A stretch of 64,000 bases of DNA from Rhabdothermincola_A sp041688815 (GCA_041688815.1 JBDNHK010000089.1:1-64000); one strand, 5' to 3'. Positions 34,993 to 43,431 are shown, numbered from the stretch's first letter. A program made the numbers and translations. Notes: generated by a model from the sequence alone, not told the origin.

Positions 34993-35457
34993 ATGGACAC
35001 GACCGGTGACGACAACCCTCCCGAGCCGGGGTCGGACCCCAGTCCCGAGGCTCGCCGGGTCGACGCCCCTGTGACCAGTTCCGAGCCCGTTCCGACCCCG
35101 GCCAACGAGACGACCCGCCTGGCCATCGAAGACTCGCTGCGCACCACAGGATCGTCGGGCGCGATCACCGGGGGCGACTGGCCGGCCAAGGCCACCGACA
35201 CGATCGTCGACGCCATCGGTGCCGTCCGCGACAAGACCACCGGGCCGATCACCACCGCCGCTCGCGCCGTCGTCTTCGGCGTGTTCCTGGCGATGATCGC
35301 CATCACCGTTCTCGTCCTCATGCTCATCGGCGTGGTGCGTCTGGCCGATGAGGCCCTCCCGTCCGGAGTGTGGCTGGCCTATCTCGGGCTGGCGGCAGTC
35401 TTCCTGCTGGCCGGCGCCTTGGTCTTTCGCCGCCGCCGCGCCCCCGGCCCTCCCTGA
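34993..35457 (+). CDS. Hypothetical two-helix membrane protein
   Basis: The 154-residue protein has an acidic, Pro/Ser-rich disordered first 65 residues, then an amphipathic stretch (ATDTIVDAIGAVRDKTTG), then two membrane helices (VVFGVFLAMIAITVLVLMLI and VWLAYLGLAAVFLLAGALVF) and a basic end. It resembles the phage-holin-superfamily-III-like proteins seen beside trxB in actinomycetes, but I do not assign it firmly. Its TAGGAT promoter is separate from the sigma pair. Confidence 0.65.
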   Translation: MDTTGDDNPPEPGSDPSPEARRVDAPVTSSEPVPTPANETTRLAIEDSLRTTGSSGAITGGDWPAKATDTIVDAIGAVRDKTTGPITTAARAVVFGVFLAMIAITVLVLMLIGVVRLADEALPSGVWLAYLGLAAVFLLAGALVFRRRRAPGPP

Positions 35458-35537
35458 ACACGGCCGGGAATGACCACGGGTGATCCCTCGTTGACCCATA
35501 CCCGGCCGGTAGACGTCCTTCGACCCGGAGACCCCCC

Positions 35538-36503
35538 ATGCCCGACACCACCCGAGACGTGATCATCATCGGTTCCGGCCCCGCCGGGCTCACTGCAGCC
35601 ATCTACACGGCCCGGGCGAACCTGGAACCTCTCATGCTCGAAGGCGAACCGTCCTCGACGAGCGACCAACCGGGCGGGCAGCTGATGCTGACCACCGAGG
35701 TCGAGAACTTTCCGGGCTGGCCCGACGGCATCATGGGCCCGGAACTGATGATGCGGTTCCGTGAGCAGGCCGTGCGCTTCGGTACGGAGGTACGCACCGA
35801 GAAGGTCACCCGCGTCGACCTGTCGAGTCGCCCGTTCGGCATCTGGGTCGGCGATCCCGAAGCCGCCGAGCCCACCTATCGCGGCCGATCGGTGATCGTC
35901 TCCACCGGCGCCCAGTCCCTGATGCTGGGACTGCCCGAGGAAACGCGCCTTATCGGGCACGGTCTCTCGACGTGCGCGACCTGCGACGGCTTCTTCTTCC
36001 GCGATCACGACATCGCCGTGATCGGTGGCGGCGATTCCGCCCTCGAGGAGGCCCTGTTCCTCACCAAGTTCGCCCGCTCGGTGACGCTCGTGCATCGGCG
36101 CGACGAACTTCGGGCATCGAAGATCATGCAGGACCGGGCCCGAGCCAACGACAAGATCCGATTCCACTGGAACGCCACGGTCATCGGCATCGACGGCGAC
36201 ACCACCGTCGAGGGCATCCGGCTGCGCGACACGGTGACCGGCGAGGAGAGCCGCCTGGTCGTGTCAGGTGTCTTCGTGGCCATCGGCCACAAACCCAACA
36301 CCAACCTCTTCAAGGGCCAGCTCCGCATGGAGGACAGCGGCTACCTCGTCACCCACGCCGGCAGCCTGACCGACGTCGAAGGCGTGTTCGCATGCGGAGA
36401 TGTCCAGGATCACGTCTACCGACAGGCCATCACCGCCGCCGGTTCGGGCTGCATGGCTGCGATCGACGCCGAGCGCTGGCTGGAAGCACAGCCGGCGCAC
36501 TGA
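35538..36503 (+). CDS. trxB: Thioredoxin-disulfide reductase
   Basis: This FAD/NADPH enzyme recycles thioredoxin. The 321-residue protein has the FAD loop IIIGSGPAGLTAAIYTARAN, GGQLMLTTEVENFPG, the redox pair in LSTCATCDGFFFRDHD, the NADPH loop VIGGGDSALEEALFLTKFA and the end motif GVFACGDVQDHVYRQAITAA. A GGAGA ribosome site precedes the ATG. The trxB-trxA order upstream of a cwlM-like gene is the mycobacterial order (Rv3913-Rv3915). Reduced thioredoxin would also serve the ArsC at 13 kb. Confidence 0.97.
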   Translation: MPDTTRDVIIIGSGPAGLTAAIYTARANLEPLMLEGEPSSTSDQPGGQLMLTTEVENFPGWPDGIMGPELMMRFREQAVRFGTEVRTEKVTRVDLSSRPFGIWVGDPEAAEPTYRGRSVIVSTGAQSLMLGLPEETRLIGHGLSTCATCDGFFFRDHDIAVIGGGDSALEEALFLTKFARSVTLVHRRDELRASKIMQDRARANDKIRFHWNATVIGIDGDTTVEGIRLRDTVTGEESRLVVSGVFVAIGHKPNTNLFKGQLRMEDSGYLVTHAGSLTDVEGVFACGDVQDHVYRQAITAAGSGCMAAIDAERWLEAQPAH

Positions 36504-36597
36504 ACCCGCGAGAAGTCCCCACCGGGGCGCTAGCGTAAAGGGTTGAGACGGGCACCGAACCCACCAAACCCCAGCGCCCGACACCAAGAGGTCAGCC

Positions 36598-36924
36598 ATG
36601 TCCAACGTCATCTCCACTCTCTCCGACGCCACCTTCGACGAGCAGATCGGCGCGGCCAGCAAGCCGGTCATCGTCGACTTCTGGGCCGAGTGGTGCGGGC
36701 CCTGCAAGATGATCGCCCCGATCCTCGAGGAGATCGCCACCGAGCAGTCGGGCAAGCTCACCGTCTCCAAGCTCAACGTCGACGACAACCCCAACACGGC
36801 GATGCGCTTCGGAGTGATGAGTATCCCAACCATGATCGTTTTCAAAGATGGGCAGGAAGCGGCCCGCATCGTCGGGGCCAAGGGCAAGGGTCAGCTGCTC
36901 GAGGACCTTCGACCTTTCCTCTAG
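36598..36924 (+). CDS. trxA: Thioredoxin
   Basis: This 108-residue redox protein has IVDFWAEWCGPCKMIAPILE (active site WCGPC), LNVDDNPNTAMRFGVMSIPT with the cis-Pro, and MIVFKDGQEAARIVGAK. The ribosome site AAGAGG lies before the ATG. A TAGCGT sequence 62 bases upstream could be its own -10. It is the substrate of trxB and the probable electron donor for arsenate reductase and other thiol enzymes. Confidence 0.97.
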   Translation: MSNVISTLSDATFDEQIGAASKPVIVDFWAEWCGPCKMIAPILEEIATEQSGKLTVSKLNVDDNPNTAMRFGVMSIPTMIVFKDGQEAARIVGAKGKGQLLEDLRPFL

Positions 36925-36940
36925 GTCGCACCACGACCTG

Positions 36941-37942
36941 GTGGCAGGATTCGATCCCATCGCTCTCGACCAGCTCCCCCTTCTCGTCGGTGACGCAGGC
37001 GCCGCCGTCGCCGATGTCCAACAGCGCCTGACCCAGGCGGGTTTTCCCATCGACCGCGGCGAGCTGGGCCGCTTCGGAACCACCACCCGCTCTGCCGTCG
37101 AGGCCTTCCAGGCCGAACGGGGTCTACTCGTCACCGGTGAGTGCGACCAACCGACCTGGCATGCGCTGGTCGAATCGGGCTACCAGCTCGGCGATCGCCT
37201 GCTCTACCTCCGGTCACCGATGCAGCGTGGTGACGACGTCTCGTCCCTTCAACTGGGCCTGGGGGCACTCGGGTTCGACGCCGGGCGTGTCGATGGCATC
37301 TTCGGCCCGCAGACCGAACAGGCGCTGCGTCAGTTCCAGCGCAACGTCGGACTGGCCACCGACGCCGTATGCGGTAACGAGGTCTGTGATGCCCTGGCCC
37401 GGCTCGGGGGCCGGACGACGAGCGACACGGTCGCCGGCGTCCGCGAGCGCGAGCGTCTGCGCTCCTCCCCTCCCGGGCTTCACGATCGCCGGATCGTCGT
37501 TGGTCAGCACGGCGGCCTCGACGTCCTGGCCACGACCGTCACCCGACTCCTCAACGACGAGGGCGCCACCGTCGCCGCCCTGCATCACCCCGATCCGTCG
37601 ACCCACGCCCGCGAAGCGAACGCCTTCGACGCCGAGCTGTACATCGGACTCGAGATCACCATGGCGGTGAGCTGCCGCATGGCCTACTACTCCACCGAGG
37701 GATTCCGCTCCAGTGGCGGGGCCACACTGGCAGCACTCCTTGCCCAAGACCTGTCTCCAGCGATGGGGACGGGGTCCGGCGAGACCGCAGGCCTTCGTCT
37801 CCCGGTCCTGCGCGAAACCCGAATGCCCGCCGTCGTCTGCTTTCTCGGTCCAGCCCCGGTCGTCGTCGAGCGCACCGCTTCAGTGGCCACGGCGATCGTC
37901 GAGGCGATCCGCCGATGGCTCGATGCGCCCGTCGAGACGTGA
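36941..37942 (+). CDS. cwlM: CwlM-like protein: two peptidoglycan-binding domains and an amidase_3 domain with altered zinc site
   Basis: From the GTG at 36941 the 333-residue protein has two PG_binding_1 repeats (about 14-70: VADVQQRLTQAGFPIDRGEL and FGTTTRSAVEAFQAERGL; about 95-150: VSSLQLGLGALGFDAGRVDG, IFGPQTEQALRQFQRNVGL) and an N-acetylmuramoyl-L-alanine amidase-type domain. It has no signal peptide. The first zinc His survives (VVGQHGGLD). The expected downstream Glu is not apparent, and the usual second His (I-S-I-H) is replaced in LYIGLEITMA. This suits a CwlM-type cytoplasmic regulator of peptidoglycan synthesis rather than a hydrolase. In mycobacteria CwlM is a PknB substrate; a PknB-like kinase lies 4 kb upstream. 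Confidence 0.85.
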   Translation: MAGFDPIALDQLPLLVGDAGAAVADVQQRLTQAGFPIDRGELGRFGTTTRSAVEAFQAERGLLVTGECDQPTWHALVESGYQLGDRLLYLRSPMQRGDDVSSLQLGLGALGFDAGRVDGIFGPQTEQALRQFQRNVGLATDAVCGNEVCDALARLGGRTTSDTVAGVRERERLRSSPPGLHDRRIVVGQHGGLDVLATTVTRLLNDEGATVAALHHPDPSTHAREANAFDAELYIGLEITMAVSCRMAYYSTEGFRSSGGATLAALLAQDLSPAMGTGSGETAGLRLPVLRETRMPAVVCFLGPAPVVVERTASVATAIVEAIRRWLDAPVET

Positions 37943-37980
37943 CGACCGACACCCGGGCCCAACCCGACAGTTGACGTTGA

Positions 37981-38005
37981 CCACAGCCTTTACCACAGGC
38001 TGTGG
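37981..38005. terminator. Stem-loop between convergent cwlM and parB
   Basis: Perfect 9-base arms (CCACAGCCT 37981-37989 and AGGCTGTGG 37997-38005) around a 7-base loop, in the 94 bases between the two stops. It could terminate both transcripts. The segment also contains DnaA-box-like TTGACCACA (37977-37985) and TGTGGAGAA (38001-38009). Confidence 0.5.
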
Positions 38006-38036
38006 AGAACTCTTGACCGTTGCCGAGACTCGAGCT

Positions 38037-38942
38037 TCAGGCCTCGGAGCCATGCTCGACCGATGAGCCCTGAGAGATCACTCGAGAGATCCGCTCCAGG
38101 TCCTCGAGGGTGGCGAACTCCACCACGAGCTTGCCCCGCTTGGCGCCGAGGGAGACCTGCACACGGGTGTCGAGGACATTCGAAAGAAGATCCTCGAGCT
38201 CGAGCACCGCCGCCGGCCGCACTGGGGCCAGGCCCGGCGGGCGGGACGAAGCCTTCGACGGAGTCCCCTTGTCCTGCTGACGGCGAACGGCTTCCTCCAC
38301 TTCCCTGACGGTCAGGCCTTCACTGACGACCCGGCCGGCCAGCGACTCCTGAAAGGACGAGTCAGTGGAACCGAGCAGGGCCCGGGCATGACCGGCCGAA
38401 AGCTGTCCGTGCTGCACCAACCGTTGCACCGCCGGCGAGAGGTGCAACAGCCGCAGGGTGTTGGCGACCGCGGAGCGACTCTTTCCCACCCGGACGGCAA
38501 CCTCCTCCTGAGTGTGGTCGAAGTCGGAGATCAGCTGTTGATAGGCCGCGGCCTCCTCGAGGGGGTTGAGGTCGGCCCGATGAAGGTTCTCGACGAGGGC
38601 CTGCTCCAGCGCTCCGGCATCGTCGGTACGCCGAACCACCGCGGGAATGACATCCAAGCCGGCTCGTTGAGCGGCTCGCCACCGACGCTCCCCGGCGATC
38701 AACTCATAGCGATCAGGCCCCGAGGGGCGAACCAGAACCGGCTGCAGCACTCCCACCGCACGAATCGACGCGGCCAGACTCACCAGTTGCTCGTCGTCGA
38801 AAGTGCGTCGGGGCTGCCACGGATTCGGCTCGATCTGGGTGATCAGCAGGTCCTGGAGTTGGGCGGCCTCGTCGACCGGCGTGTCCGCCGTGGGGATCAG
38901 CGCCCCCAGTCCCTTACCCAATCCGCTTCGGCGCGCCACCAC
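38037..38942 (-). CDS. parB: Chromosome-partitioning protein ParB
   Basis: ParB is a CTP-dependent DNA clamp that loads at parS and spreads. The 301-residue protein starts VARRSGLGKGLGALIP. It has the N-terminal ParB box (LITQIEPNPWQPRRTF, SIRAVGVLQPVLVRP, LIAGERRWRAAQRAGL with the CTP-binding GERRxR, LVENLHRADLNPLEEA), the HTH (QEEVAVRVGKSRSAVANTLR) and a C-terminal dimerisation region. Two parS-like sites lie 1-1.7 kb away. The tandem GTG start has the site AAGGAGGTGA. It begins 29 bases inside the end of parA. Confidence 0.97.
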   Translation of the reverse strand: MVARRSGLGKGLGALIPTADTPVDEAAQLQDLLITQIEPNPWQPRRTFDDEQLVSLAASIRAVGVLQPVLVRPSGPDRYELIAGERRWRAAQRAGLDVIPAVVRRTDDAGALEQALVENLHRADLNPLEEAAAYQQLISDFDHTQEEVAVRVGKSRSAVANTLRLLHLSPAVQRLVQHGQLSAGHARALLGSTDSSFQESLAGRVVSEGLTVREVEEAVRRQQDKGTPSKASSRPPGLAPVRPAAVLELEDLLSNVLDTRVQVSLGAKRGKLVVEFATLEDLERISRVISQGSSVEHGSEA

Positions 38943-39843
38943 TCACCTCCTTGGCCAACTGTCGGTAGGCGATGGACCCCCGACTGCTCGGATCGAACGT
39001 GATGATCGGCTGACCGAAGGAGGGAGCCTCGGACAGACGGACCGTCCGCGGCACGATCTGGCGACACACCTTCTCCCCGAAGTGCTCGCGTACTTCCAGC
39101 GCCACCTGGTCGGCCAACTTGGTCCGGGCGTCGTACATCACCAGAACGATGGCACTGACCTCCAATGCGGGATTCAGATTCTTCTGCACCAGTTCGACGT
39201 TGCGAAGAAGTTGCCCGAGGCCCTCGAGGGCGTAGTACTCACACTGGATGGGGACAAGCACCTCGGAAGCGGCGGCCAGGGCGTTCACGGTGAGCAGACC
39301 CAACGATGGTGGACAGTCGATGAGGACGAAGTCGTACTGGTCGTGCACCGTGGCCAGGGCATTACGCAGCTTCAGCTCGCGACTGAAGGCCGGCACCAAT
39401 TCGATCTCGGCGCCGGCCAGGTCGAGGCTGGCCGGGGCCACGAAGAGGTTTCGAACCGAGCTCCCCTCGATGCAGTCCTCCAGCGGTGTGTCGGCCAACA
39501 ACACGTCGTACATCGAGGAGTCGAGGGCCCGGACGTTGATCCCGAGCCCGGTCGAGGCGTTCCCCTGAGGATCGAGATCGACCACGAGCGTGCGATAGCC
39601 GAGCTCAGCCAGGCAGGCGCCGAGATTGACGGCGGTGGTCGTCTTGCCCACGCCGCCCTTCTGGTTGGCGACGGCGATGACCCGAGGGAAGGGGCGCTGG
39701 TGGGAGATCGGGGTCCCGGCTTCGATCACCTCGGCGGGCCTGTCGAGCGGCACGTGGAGTCCCTCGGGTTCGGTCGCAGGGGCAGGATTCTCGGGGTCGG
39801 GCATGACGACCGTCGGAATAATCGGTGGTTCCAGAGGATCCAT
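38914..39843 (-). CDS. parA: Chromosome-partitioning ATPase ParA
   Basis: ParA is a Walker-type ATPase that moves ParB-parS complexes. The 309-residue protein carries an N-terminal extension of about 50 residues (MDPLEPPIIPTVV...), then the deviant Walker A VIAVANQKGGVGKTTTAVNL, VVDLDPQGNASTGLGI, DFVLIDCPPSLGLLTVNALA (Walker B) and VPIQCEYYALEGLGQLL. Its end overlaps parB. The ATG at 39843 is favoured because the upstream in-frame stretch crosses the parS site and is not conserved. It is divergent from rsmG. Confidence 0.96.
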   Translation of the reverse strand: MDPLEPPIIPTVVMPDPENPAPATEPEGLHVPLDRPAEVIEAGTPISHQRPFPRVIAVANQKGGVGKTTTAVNLGACLAELGYRTLVVDLDPQGNASTGLGINVRALDSSMYDVLLADTPLEDCIEGSSVRNLFVAPASLDLAGAEIELVPAFSRELKLRNALATVHDQYDFVLIDCPPSLGLLTVNALAAASEVLVPIQCEYYALEGLGQLLRNVELVQKNLNPALEVSAIVLVMYDARTKLADQVALEVREHFGEKVCRQIVPRTVRLSEAPSFGQPIITFDPSSRGSIAYRQLAKEVSGGAPKRIG

Positions 39844-39963
39844 ACACCACTCAGAAGCGGAGGCTTTCGCCGGGACGACGCCGGCGCCGGACGACCATCT
39901 CCCCGAGGGAGAGATCGCAGTCATCCTCGCTCCCCAACCGAACCAGGTCAAGGACCTCGAGAG

Positions 39964-39979
39964 TGTTTCATGTGAAACA
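39964..39979. promoter_or_regulatory. parS site TGTTTCATGTGAAACA
   Basis: This is a 16-base near-perfect palindrome, one base from the consensus TGTTTCACGTGAAACA. It lies in the gap between divergent parA and rsmG and is expected to be bound by ParB. Confidence 0.88.
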
Positions 39980-40029
39980 CGGGTGCGTTCGAGCTGGACA
40001 ACGCCCGGCCGATTCGGCATTGTGCCTCG

Positions 40030-40632
40030 ATGACCTCACGTGCCGACCTCCTCCAGGTGCTCGAAGAAGCCCGCCAGCTCGGCGCCCTCGGTCCTGGACC
40101 GGTCGAAGATCACGTGGCCCACGCCCAAGGATTCATCGATGCACTGGTGGGGGTCCACGGACGGGTCCTGGATCTCGGGTCCGGAGGCGGGATCCCCGGG
40201 TTCGTCATCGCGGCCGCCCGGCCCGATCTGCATCTCACCCTCATCGATGCCCAAGCTCGGCGCGTGTCGTTCCTCGACGACGCCATCGCGCGGCTCTTCC
40301 TTGATGGCCAGGTGGACGCGCGGCACGGTCGGGCCGAGACGCTCGCCCGGCTCGACGATCTCCACGGTGAATACAACGCCGTCACGGCCCGTTCGTTCGG
40401 ACCCCCGGCCGTCGTCGCCGAGTGCGCCGTCGGTTTCCTGGTGCGAGGTGGGCGCCTCCTGGTGAGCGAGCCTCCGGAAGCGACGGCCCGATGGCCGACC
40501 GCCCCGCTCGCCATCCTCGGGTTCGAGCTTGGTGAGCGTCTCGCCGGGATCCAGGTGCTCACCGCCACGGGCGAGGGGGATCCTCGATATCCGCGACGCG
40601 ACGGCATGCCGACCAAACGGCCCTTGTTCTGA
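40030..40632 (+). CDS. rsmG: 16S rRNA (guanine-N7) methyltransferase RsmG
   Basis: RsmG methylates G527 (E. coli numbering) of 16S rRNA. The 200-residue protein has the SAM motif GRVLDLGSGGGIPGFVIAAA, LHLTLIDAQARRVSFLDDAI, DARHGRAETLARL, YNAVTARSFGPPAVVAECA and FLVRGGRLLVSEPPE, then PRRDGMPTKRPLF at the end. In most bacteria rsmG reads in the same direction as jag, parA and parB; here it is on the opposite strand and both ends carry a parS site. A CATTGT box 6 bases before the ATG may be its -10. Confidence 0.93.
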   Translation: MTSRADLLQVLEEARQLGALGPGPVEDHVAHAQGFIDALVGVHGRVLDLGSGGGIPGFVIAAARPDLHLTLIDAQARRVSFLDDAIARLFLDGQVDARHGRAETLARLDDLHGEYNAVTARSFGPPAVVAECAVGFLVRGGRLLVSEPPEATARWPTAPLAILGFELGERLAGIQVLTATGEGDPRYPRRDGMPTKRPLF

Positions 40633-40638
40633 CGGGGA

Positions 40639-40654
40639 TGTTCCACGTGAAACA
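40639..40654. promoter_or_regulatory. parS site TGTTCCACGTGAAACA
   Basis: This is one base from the parS consensus, 6 bases past the rsmG stop. It is extended by GGGGA/TCCCC flanks into a 26-base inverted repeat (40634-40659). Besides binding ParB, it could serve as the transcription end between convergent rsmG and jag. Confidence 0.85.
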
Positions 40655-40718
40655 TCCCCCCGAACGACGATGGGCCCGCCCCGAAGGACGGACCCGTCGT
40701 CACCCGGAGCGAGGGAGG

Positions 40719-41603
40719 TCAGCTGGGGACGACCACCACGCGACGGCGAGGTTCTTCGCCCTCAGAGAGCGTGCCCACACCCTCGATGTCATTGACCGTG
40801 TCGTGGACGACCTTGCGATCCGGCGGCGACATGGGTTCGAGTGCCTTGGCCACGCCGCTCTGCCGGACCTGCTCCGCGACCTGCACCACGAAGTGTTCCA
40901 ACGCTTCGCGCCGTCGTTGCCGGTAGCCGGCCACGTCAACCCGCACCCGCCCCTCGGCCGTCCCCGGCACCTGCCGGTGCACGACCGTGCGTGACAGTTC
41001 CTGCACCGCGGCCAGCGTTGCGCCCTTGGGACCCACCAGGAGGCCGAGGTCGGGGCCGTTGACCCGGATCTCAGCATTCTCGTCGTCGAGCTTCTCGGGT
41101 TCCACCGTCGCGTCGTACCCGAATGCCGCCACCAACCCGGTGACGAACTCGGTCACGATCGAGATGTGGGCGTCGAGGTCGACGTTCTGATCGGTATCGC
41201 TCACGGGAGCTCCCTGCTGGTTGTCGGTCGGCGGCGGGGAATCCCGTCGGGTGGAACGGCCACCACGCGACGGCCGTTCCTCGGTCGTGATGATCGGTGT
41301 GCTGGCCTGCTCGGCCTCCGCCGACGGCGCGGCGGTGCCGTTGGCCTCTTCGGTCGCGGGCCCCGCATCGGCTTCGCCCTTCGTGCCTCGGCGGCGGCGA
41401 TCCCGCCGCTCCACCTTGGGTCGGGGCTGGGTCGGTCGGATCCGAGCCCGCACCCGGGCTTCTCCGCGCGTTCGCCCGAAGAGCCCGGCCTTCGGCTCGC
41501 CCAGTACCTCGAACTCCGTGTCCTCTTCGGCTACCCCGAGTTGGTCGAGGGCCGCGTCCTTGGCTTCGTCGAGGGTCTTTCCTGTCGTCTCTACCCACTC
41601 CAC
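40719..41603 (-). CDS. jag: Jag/KhpB RNA-binding protein (Jag_N, KH, R3H)
   Basis: The 294-residue protein has an N-terminal Jag domain (VETTGKTLDEAKDAALDQLG, EVLGEPKAGLFGRTRGEARV), a long charged low-complexity linker (about 60-140), a KH domain (AEIRVNGPDLGLLVGPKGAT, LAAVQELSRTVVHRQ) and an R3H domain (AEQVRQSGVAKALEPMSPPD, RKVVHDTVNDIEGVGTLSEG). With KhpA it forms an RNA-binding pair tied to cell division and wall synthesis in Gram-positives. It lies 8 bases after yidC in the rpmH-rnpA-yidD-yidC-jag order. Confidence 0.94.
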   Translation of the reverse strand: MEWVETTGKTLDEAKDAALDQLGVAEEDTEFEVLGEPKAGLFGRTRGEARVRARIRPTQPRPKVERRDRRRRGTKGEADAGPATEEANGTAAPSAEAEQASTPIITTEERPSRGGRSTRRDSPPPTDNQQGAPVSDTDQNVDLDAHISIVTEFVTGLVAAFGYDATVEPEKLDDENAEIRVNGPDLGLLVGPKGATLAAVQELSRTVVHRQVPGTAEGRVRVDVAGYRQRRREALEHFVVQVAEQVRQSGVAKALEPMSPPDRKVVHDTVNDIEGVGTLSEGEEPRRRVVVVPS

Positions 41604-41611
41604 GGTGCTCC

Positions 41612-42829
41612 CTAACCCTTCTTGTTCTTACGGGCCCGAGGCTGCAGCTTCGGCGGTCCCGAGCCGGCGCTGCTCGACGGGCTGGACGGGGCGGAGGTCG
41701 CTCTGTCGATGGCCTTCGAAGCTGGCTTGCGAGCGTTCCCCGGGGGGCTGGTGCCCCTCCCCTTGGATGGAGCCTTGGCTACCCCGTTGCCCGACGTCTT
41801 CGGATTCATCTTGGTTGCCGGCTTCGGAGCAGCCTTGGCTGATGTCTTGGCCTTGGTCGCCCGGGCCGGGGCGCCACTGGTCGCCGGGACCTTCTTCTTG
41901 GACGTCGTCTTGGTCTCGGCCGCCACTGCCGCGTTCTTCTTGGCCAACCCGAACATCTCGCGGAAAGACTGTTGGGGTACCGGCTCGGCCGGTGCCGAAC
42001 CTTCGGGCAGCTTGCCGTTCTTCATCCCGTAGATGCTCCGAGAGATGAAGGCCTGCTGACCGATCCGGTAGAGGTTGGAGACGGCGAAGTAGATGACCAG
42101 CCCCGACGGGAGGGTGAAGGAGATCACCGGCAGGAAGATGGGCATGATCTTCATGATCATCTGCTGTTGAGGGTTGATCGAGGCGCCGGGATTGCGACCC
42201 TGGATCTGGCGTTGCTGGATGAAACCGGTGACGCCGACGATGACGATCAGCATCAGGTAGGGGAGGGCGTGAACGATGCCCTGCTGAAGCGCCTGGCTGG
42301 CGCTCTCGCTGAGGTCCAGACCCAGCGCCGGCATGTTGGGCGAGTTGGACAGGCTCTCGTAGAGGCTCGTCGTGGGCTTGACGAACGCCGGATCGAACAC
42401 ACGGTCGATCGAAGGAGGCTCGGTGAACGGAAGACTGGCCGTGAACTCGTTCACGGACCAGCCGACGTTGTAACCGACGTCGCTGACCCGGCGAGTGAGC
42501 CCGTGAAGCACCTGATAGAGCACCAGGAACACCGGCATCTGCACCAGGAGCGGCAAACAACCCCCGAGAGGGTTGATGCTGTTCTCCTTGTAGAACTTGA
42601 GGAGCTCCTCGTTGAGCTTCTGGCGGTCGTCCTTGTAACGCGTCTGAATCTTGCGCATCTCGGGCTGAAGTTGCTGCATCATCATCATGGAACGCGTGCC
42701 CTTGAGGGTCAGCGGCGTCACCACGATCATCACCGCCAGGGTGAGCATCACGATGGCGAAGGCGTAGTTGGGCACCAGGTCATAGAAGAAGGCGAGGACA
42801 GCCGCGAAGGCCTCGAAAAACATCTGCAT
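41612..42829 (-). CDS. yidC: Membrane protein insertase YidC
   Basis: YidC/Oxa1 inserts and folds membrane proteins with or without SecYEG. The 405-residue protein lacks the large periplasmic domain, as in Gram-positives. It has the first helix FAIVMLTLAVMIVVTPLTLK, the cytoplasmic hairpin QQLQPEMRKIQTRYKDDRQK, NPLGGCLPLLVQMPVFLVLY, PYLMLIVIVGVTGFIQQRQI and MPIFLPVISFTLPSGLVIYF. The last 110 residues are a Lys/Ala/Ser/Pro-rich basic tail (KTTSKKKVPATSGAPARATK), probably ribosome-facing. It starts 3 bases after yidD. Confidence 0.96.
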   Translation of the reverse strand: MQMFFEAFAAVLAFFYDLVPNYAFAIVMLTLAVMIVVTPLTLKGTRSMMMMQQLQPEMRKIQTRYKDDRQKLNEELLKFYKENSINPLGGCLPLLVQMPVFLVLYQVLHGLTRRVSDVGYNVGWSVNEFTASLPFTEPPSIDRVFDPAFVKPTTSLYESLSNSPNMPALGLDLSESASQALQQGIVHALPYLMLIVIVGVTGFIQQRQIQGRNPGASINPQQQMIMKIMPIFLPVISFTLPSGLVIYFAVSNLYRIGQQAFISRSIYGMKNGKLPEGSAPAEPVPQQSFREMFGLAKKNAAVAAETKTTSKKKVPATSGAPARATKAKTSAKAAPKPATKMNPKTSGNGVAKAPSKGRGTSPPGNARKPASKAIDRATSAPSSPSSSAGSGPPKLQPRARKNKKG

Positions 42830-42832
42830 GGA

Positions 42833-43096
42833 CTACACCTTCCGGGGGGGAACAGGGTCAAACCCGTGGGAGCCCCACGGATGACAACGACCGACTCGCC
42901 GAACCGACAACCACGAACCACGAACGAAACCGTGTCCTTCGAGCGCTTCCAGCGCGTAGGAGGAACACGACGGGACGTATCGACAGGGCGAGACGCGCCA
43001 CGCGAACAGCCATTGATACCCGCGAACCAGGCCAACCACGGCGCGGGCGGCCCCCGACGTCGACGGAGTACCCACCGTGTTCACCGCCTCACCCAC
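42833..43096 (-). CDS. yidD: Membrane protein insertion efficiency factor YidD
   Basis: The 87-residue protein has the family block LVRGYQWLFAWRVSPCRYVP, SCSSYALEALEGHG and GSWLSVRRVGRCHPWGSHGF plus DPVPP, including the conserved cysteines. It assists YidC-dependent insertion. The GTG start lies 16 bases inside the end of rnpA, keeping the unit rpmH-rnpA-yidD-yidC-jag tightly coupled. Confidence 0.93.
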   Translation of the reverse strand: MGEAVNTVGTPSTSGAARAVVGLVRGYQWLFAWRVSPCRYVPSCSSYALEALEGHGFVRGSWLSVRRVGRCHPWGSHGFDPVPPRKV

Positions 43097-43431
43097 AGGT
43101 CGTCGAGGCAGCCCTCCACCAGATCGGCCACCACCCGAGGTTCCAGAGGATCGGCGCCAGGGCGGACGGCGATCAGGTAGGCCCCGGGTCCGACACGCGG
43201 CTCGCGATCGGTCATCCGGTTGGTCAATCGAGCCCGAACGACCCGCCGAAGCCGGTTCCGCTGCACCGCGTTTCCCACTTTTCGTGGTACCGAGAACGCG
43301 ATCCGTTGATGCTCGAGGATCGGGACGTTGGTGTCGACGAGATAAATCACCGTGACCGGCCCTCGCCGGGCGCGCCGGCCGCGCCGACGCAGATCGAGGA
43401 ACGTTTGCCGATCACGGATACGCCAGATCAG
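43081..43431 (-). CDS. rnpA: Ribonuclease P protein component, probable CTG start overlapping the rpmH stop
   Basis: RnpA is the protein cofactor of RNase P (tRNA 5' maturation). The conserved core is IAFSVPRKVGNAVQRNRLRR. The first GTG in frame (43350) would omit the normal N-terminal third, yet upstream in the same open frame lies WRIRDRQTFLDLRRRGRRAR and RGPVTVIYLVDT, which matches the family start. No ATG, GTG or TTG exists there. The nearest candidate is CTG at 43431, overlapping the rpmH stop as CTGA and giving 116 residues, the typical size. The frame stays open back through rpmH. The start codon is inferred; the conserved extension is seen. Confidence 0.85.
   Translation of the reverse strand: MIWRIRDRQTFLDLRRRGRRARRGPVTVIYLVDTNVPILEHQRIAFSVPRKVGNAVQRNRLRRVVRARLTNRMTDREPRVGPGAYLIAVRPGADPLEPRVVADLVEGCLDDLWVRR

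Noticed and set aside
43081..43350. Short RnpA starting at the GTG at 43350
   Set aside because: It would lack the conserved N-terminal segment that is present upstream in the same frame.
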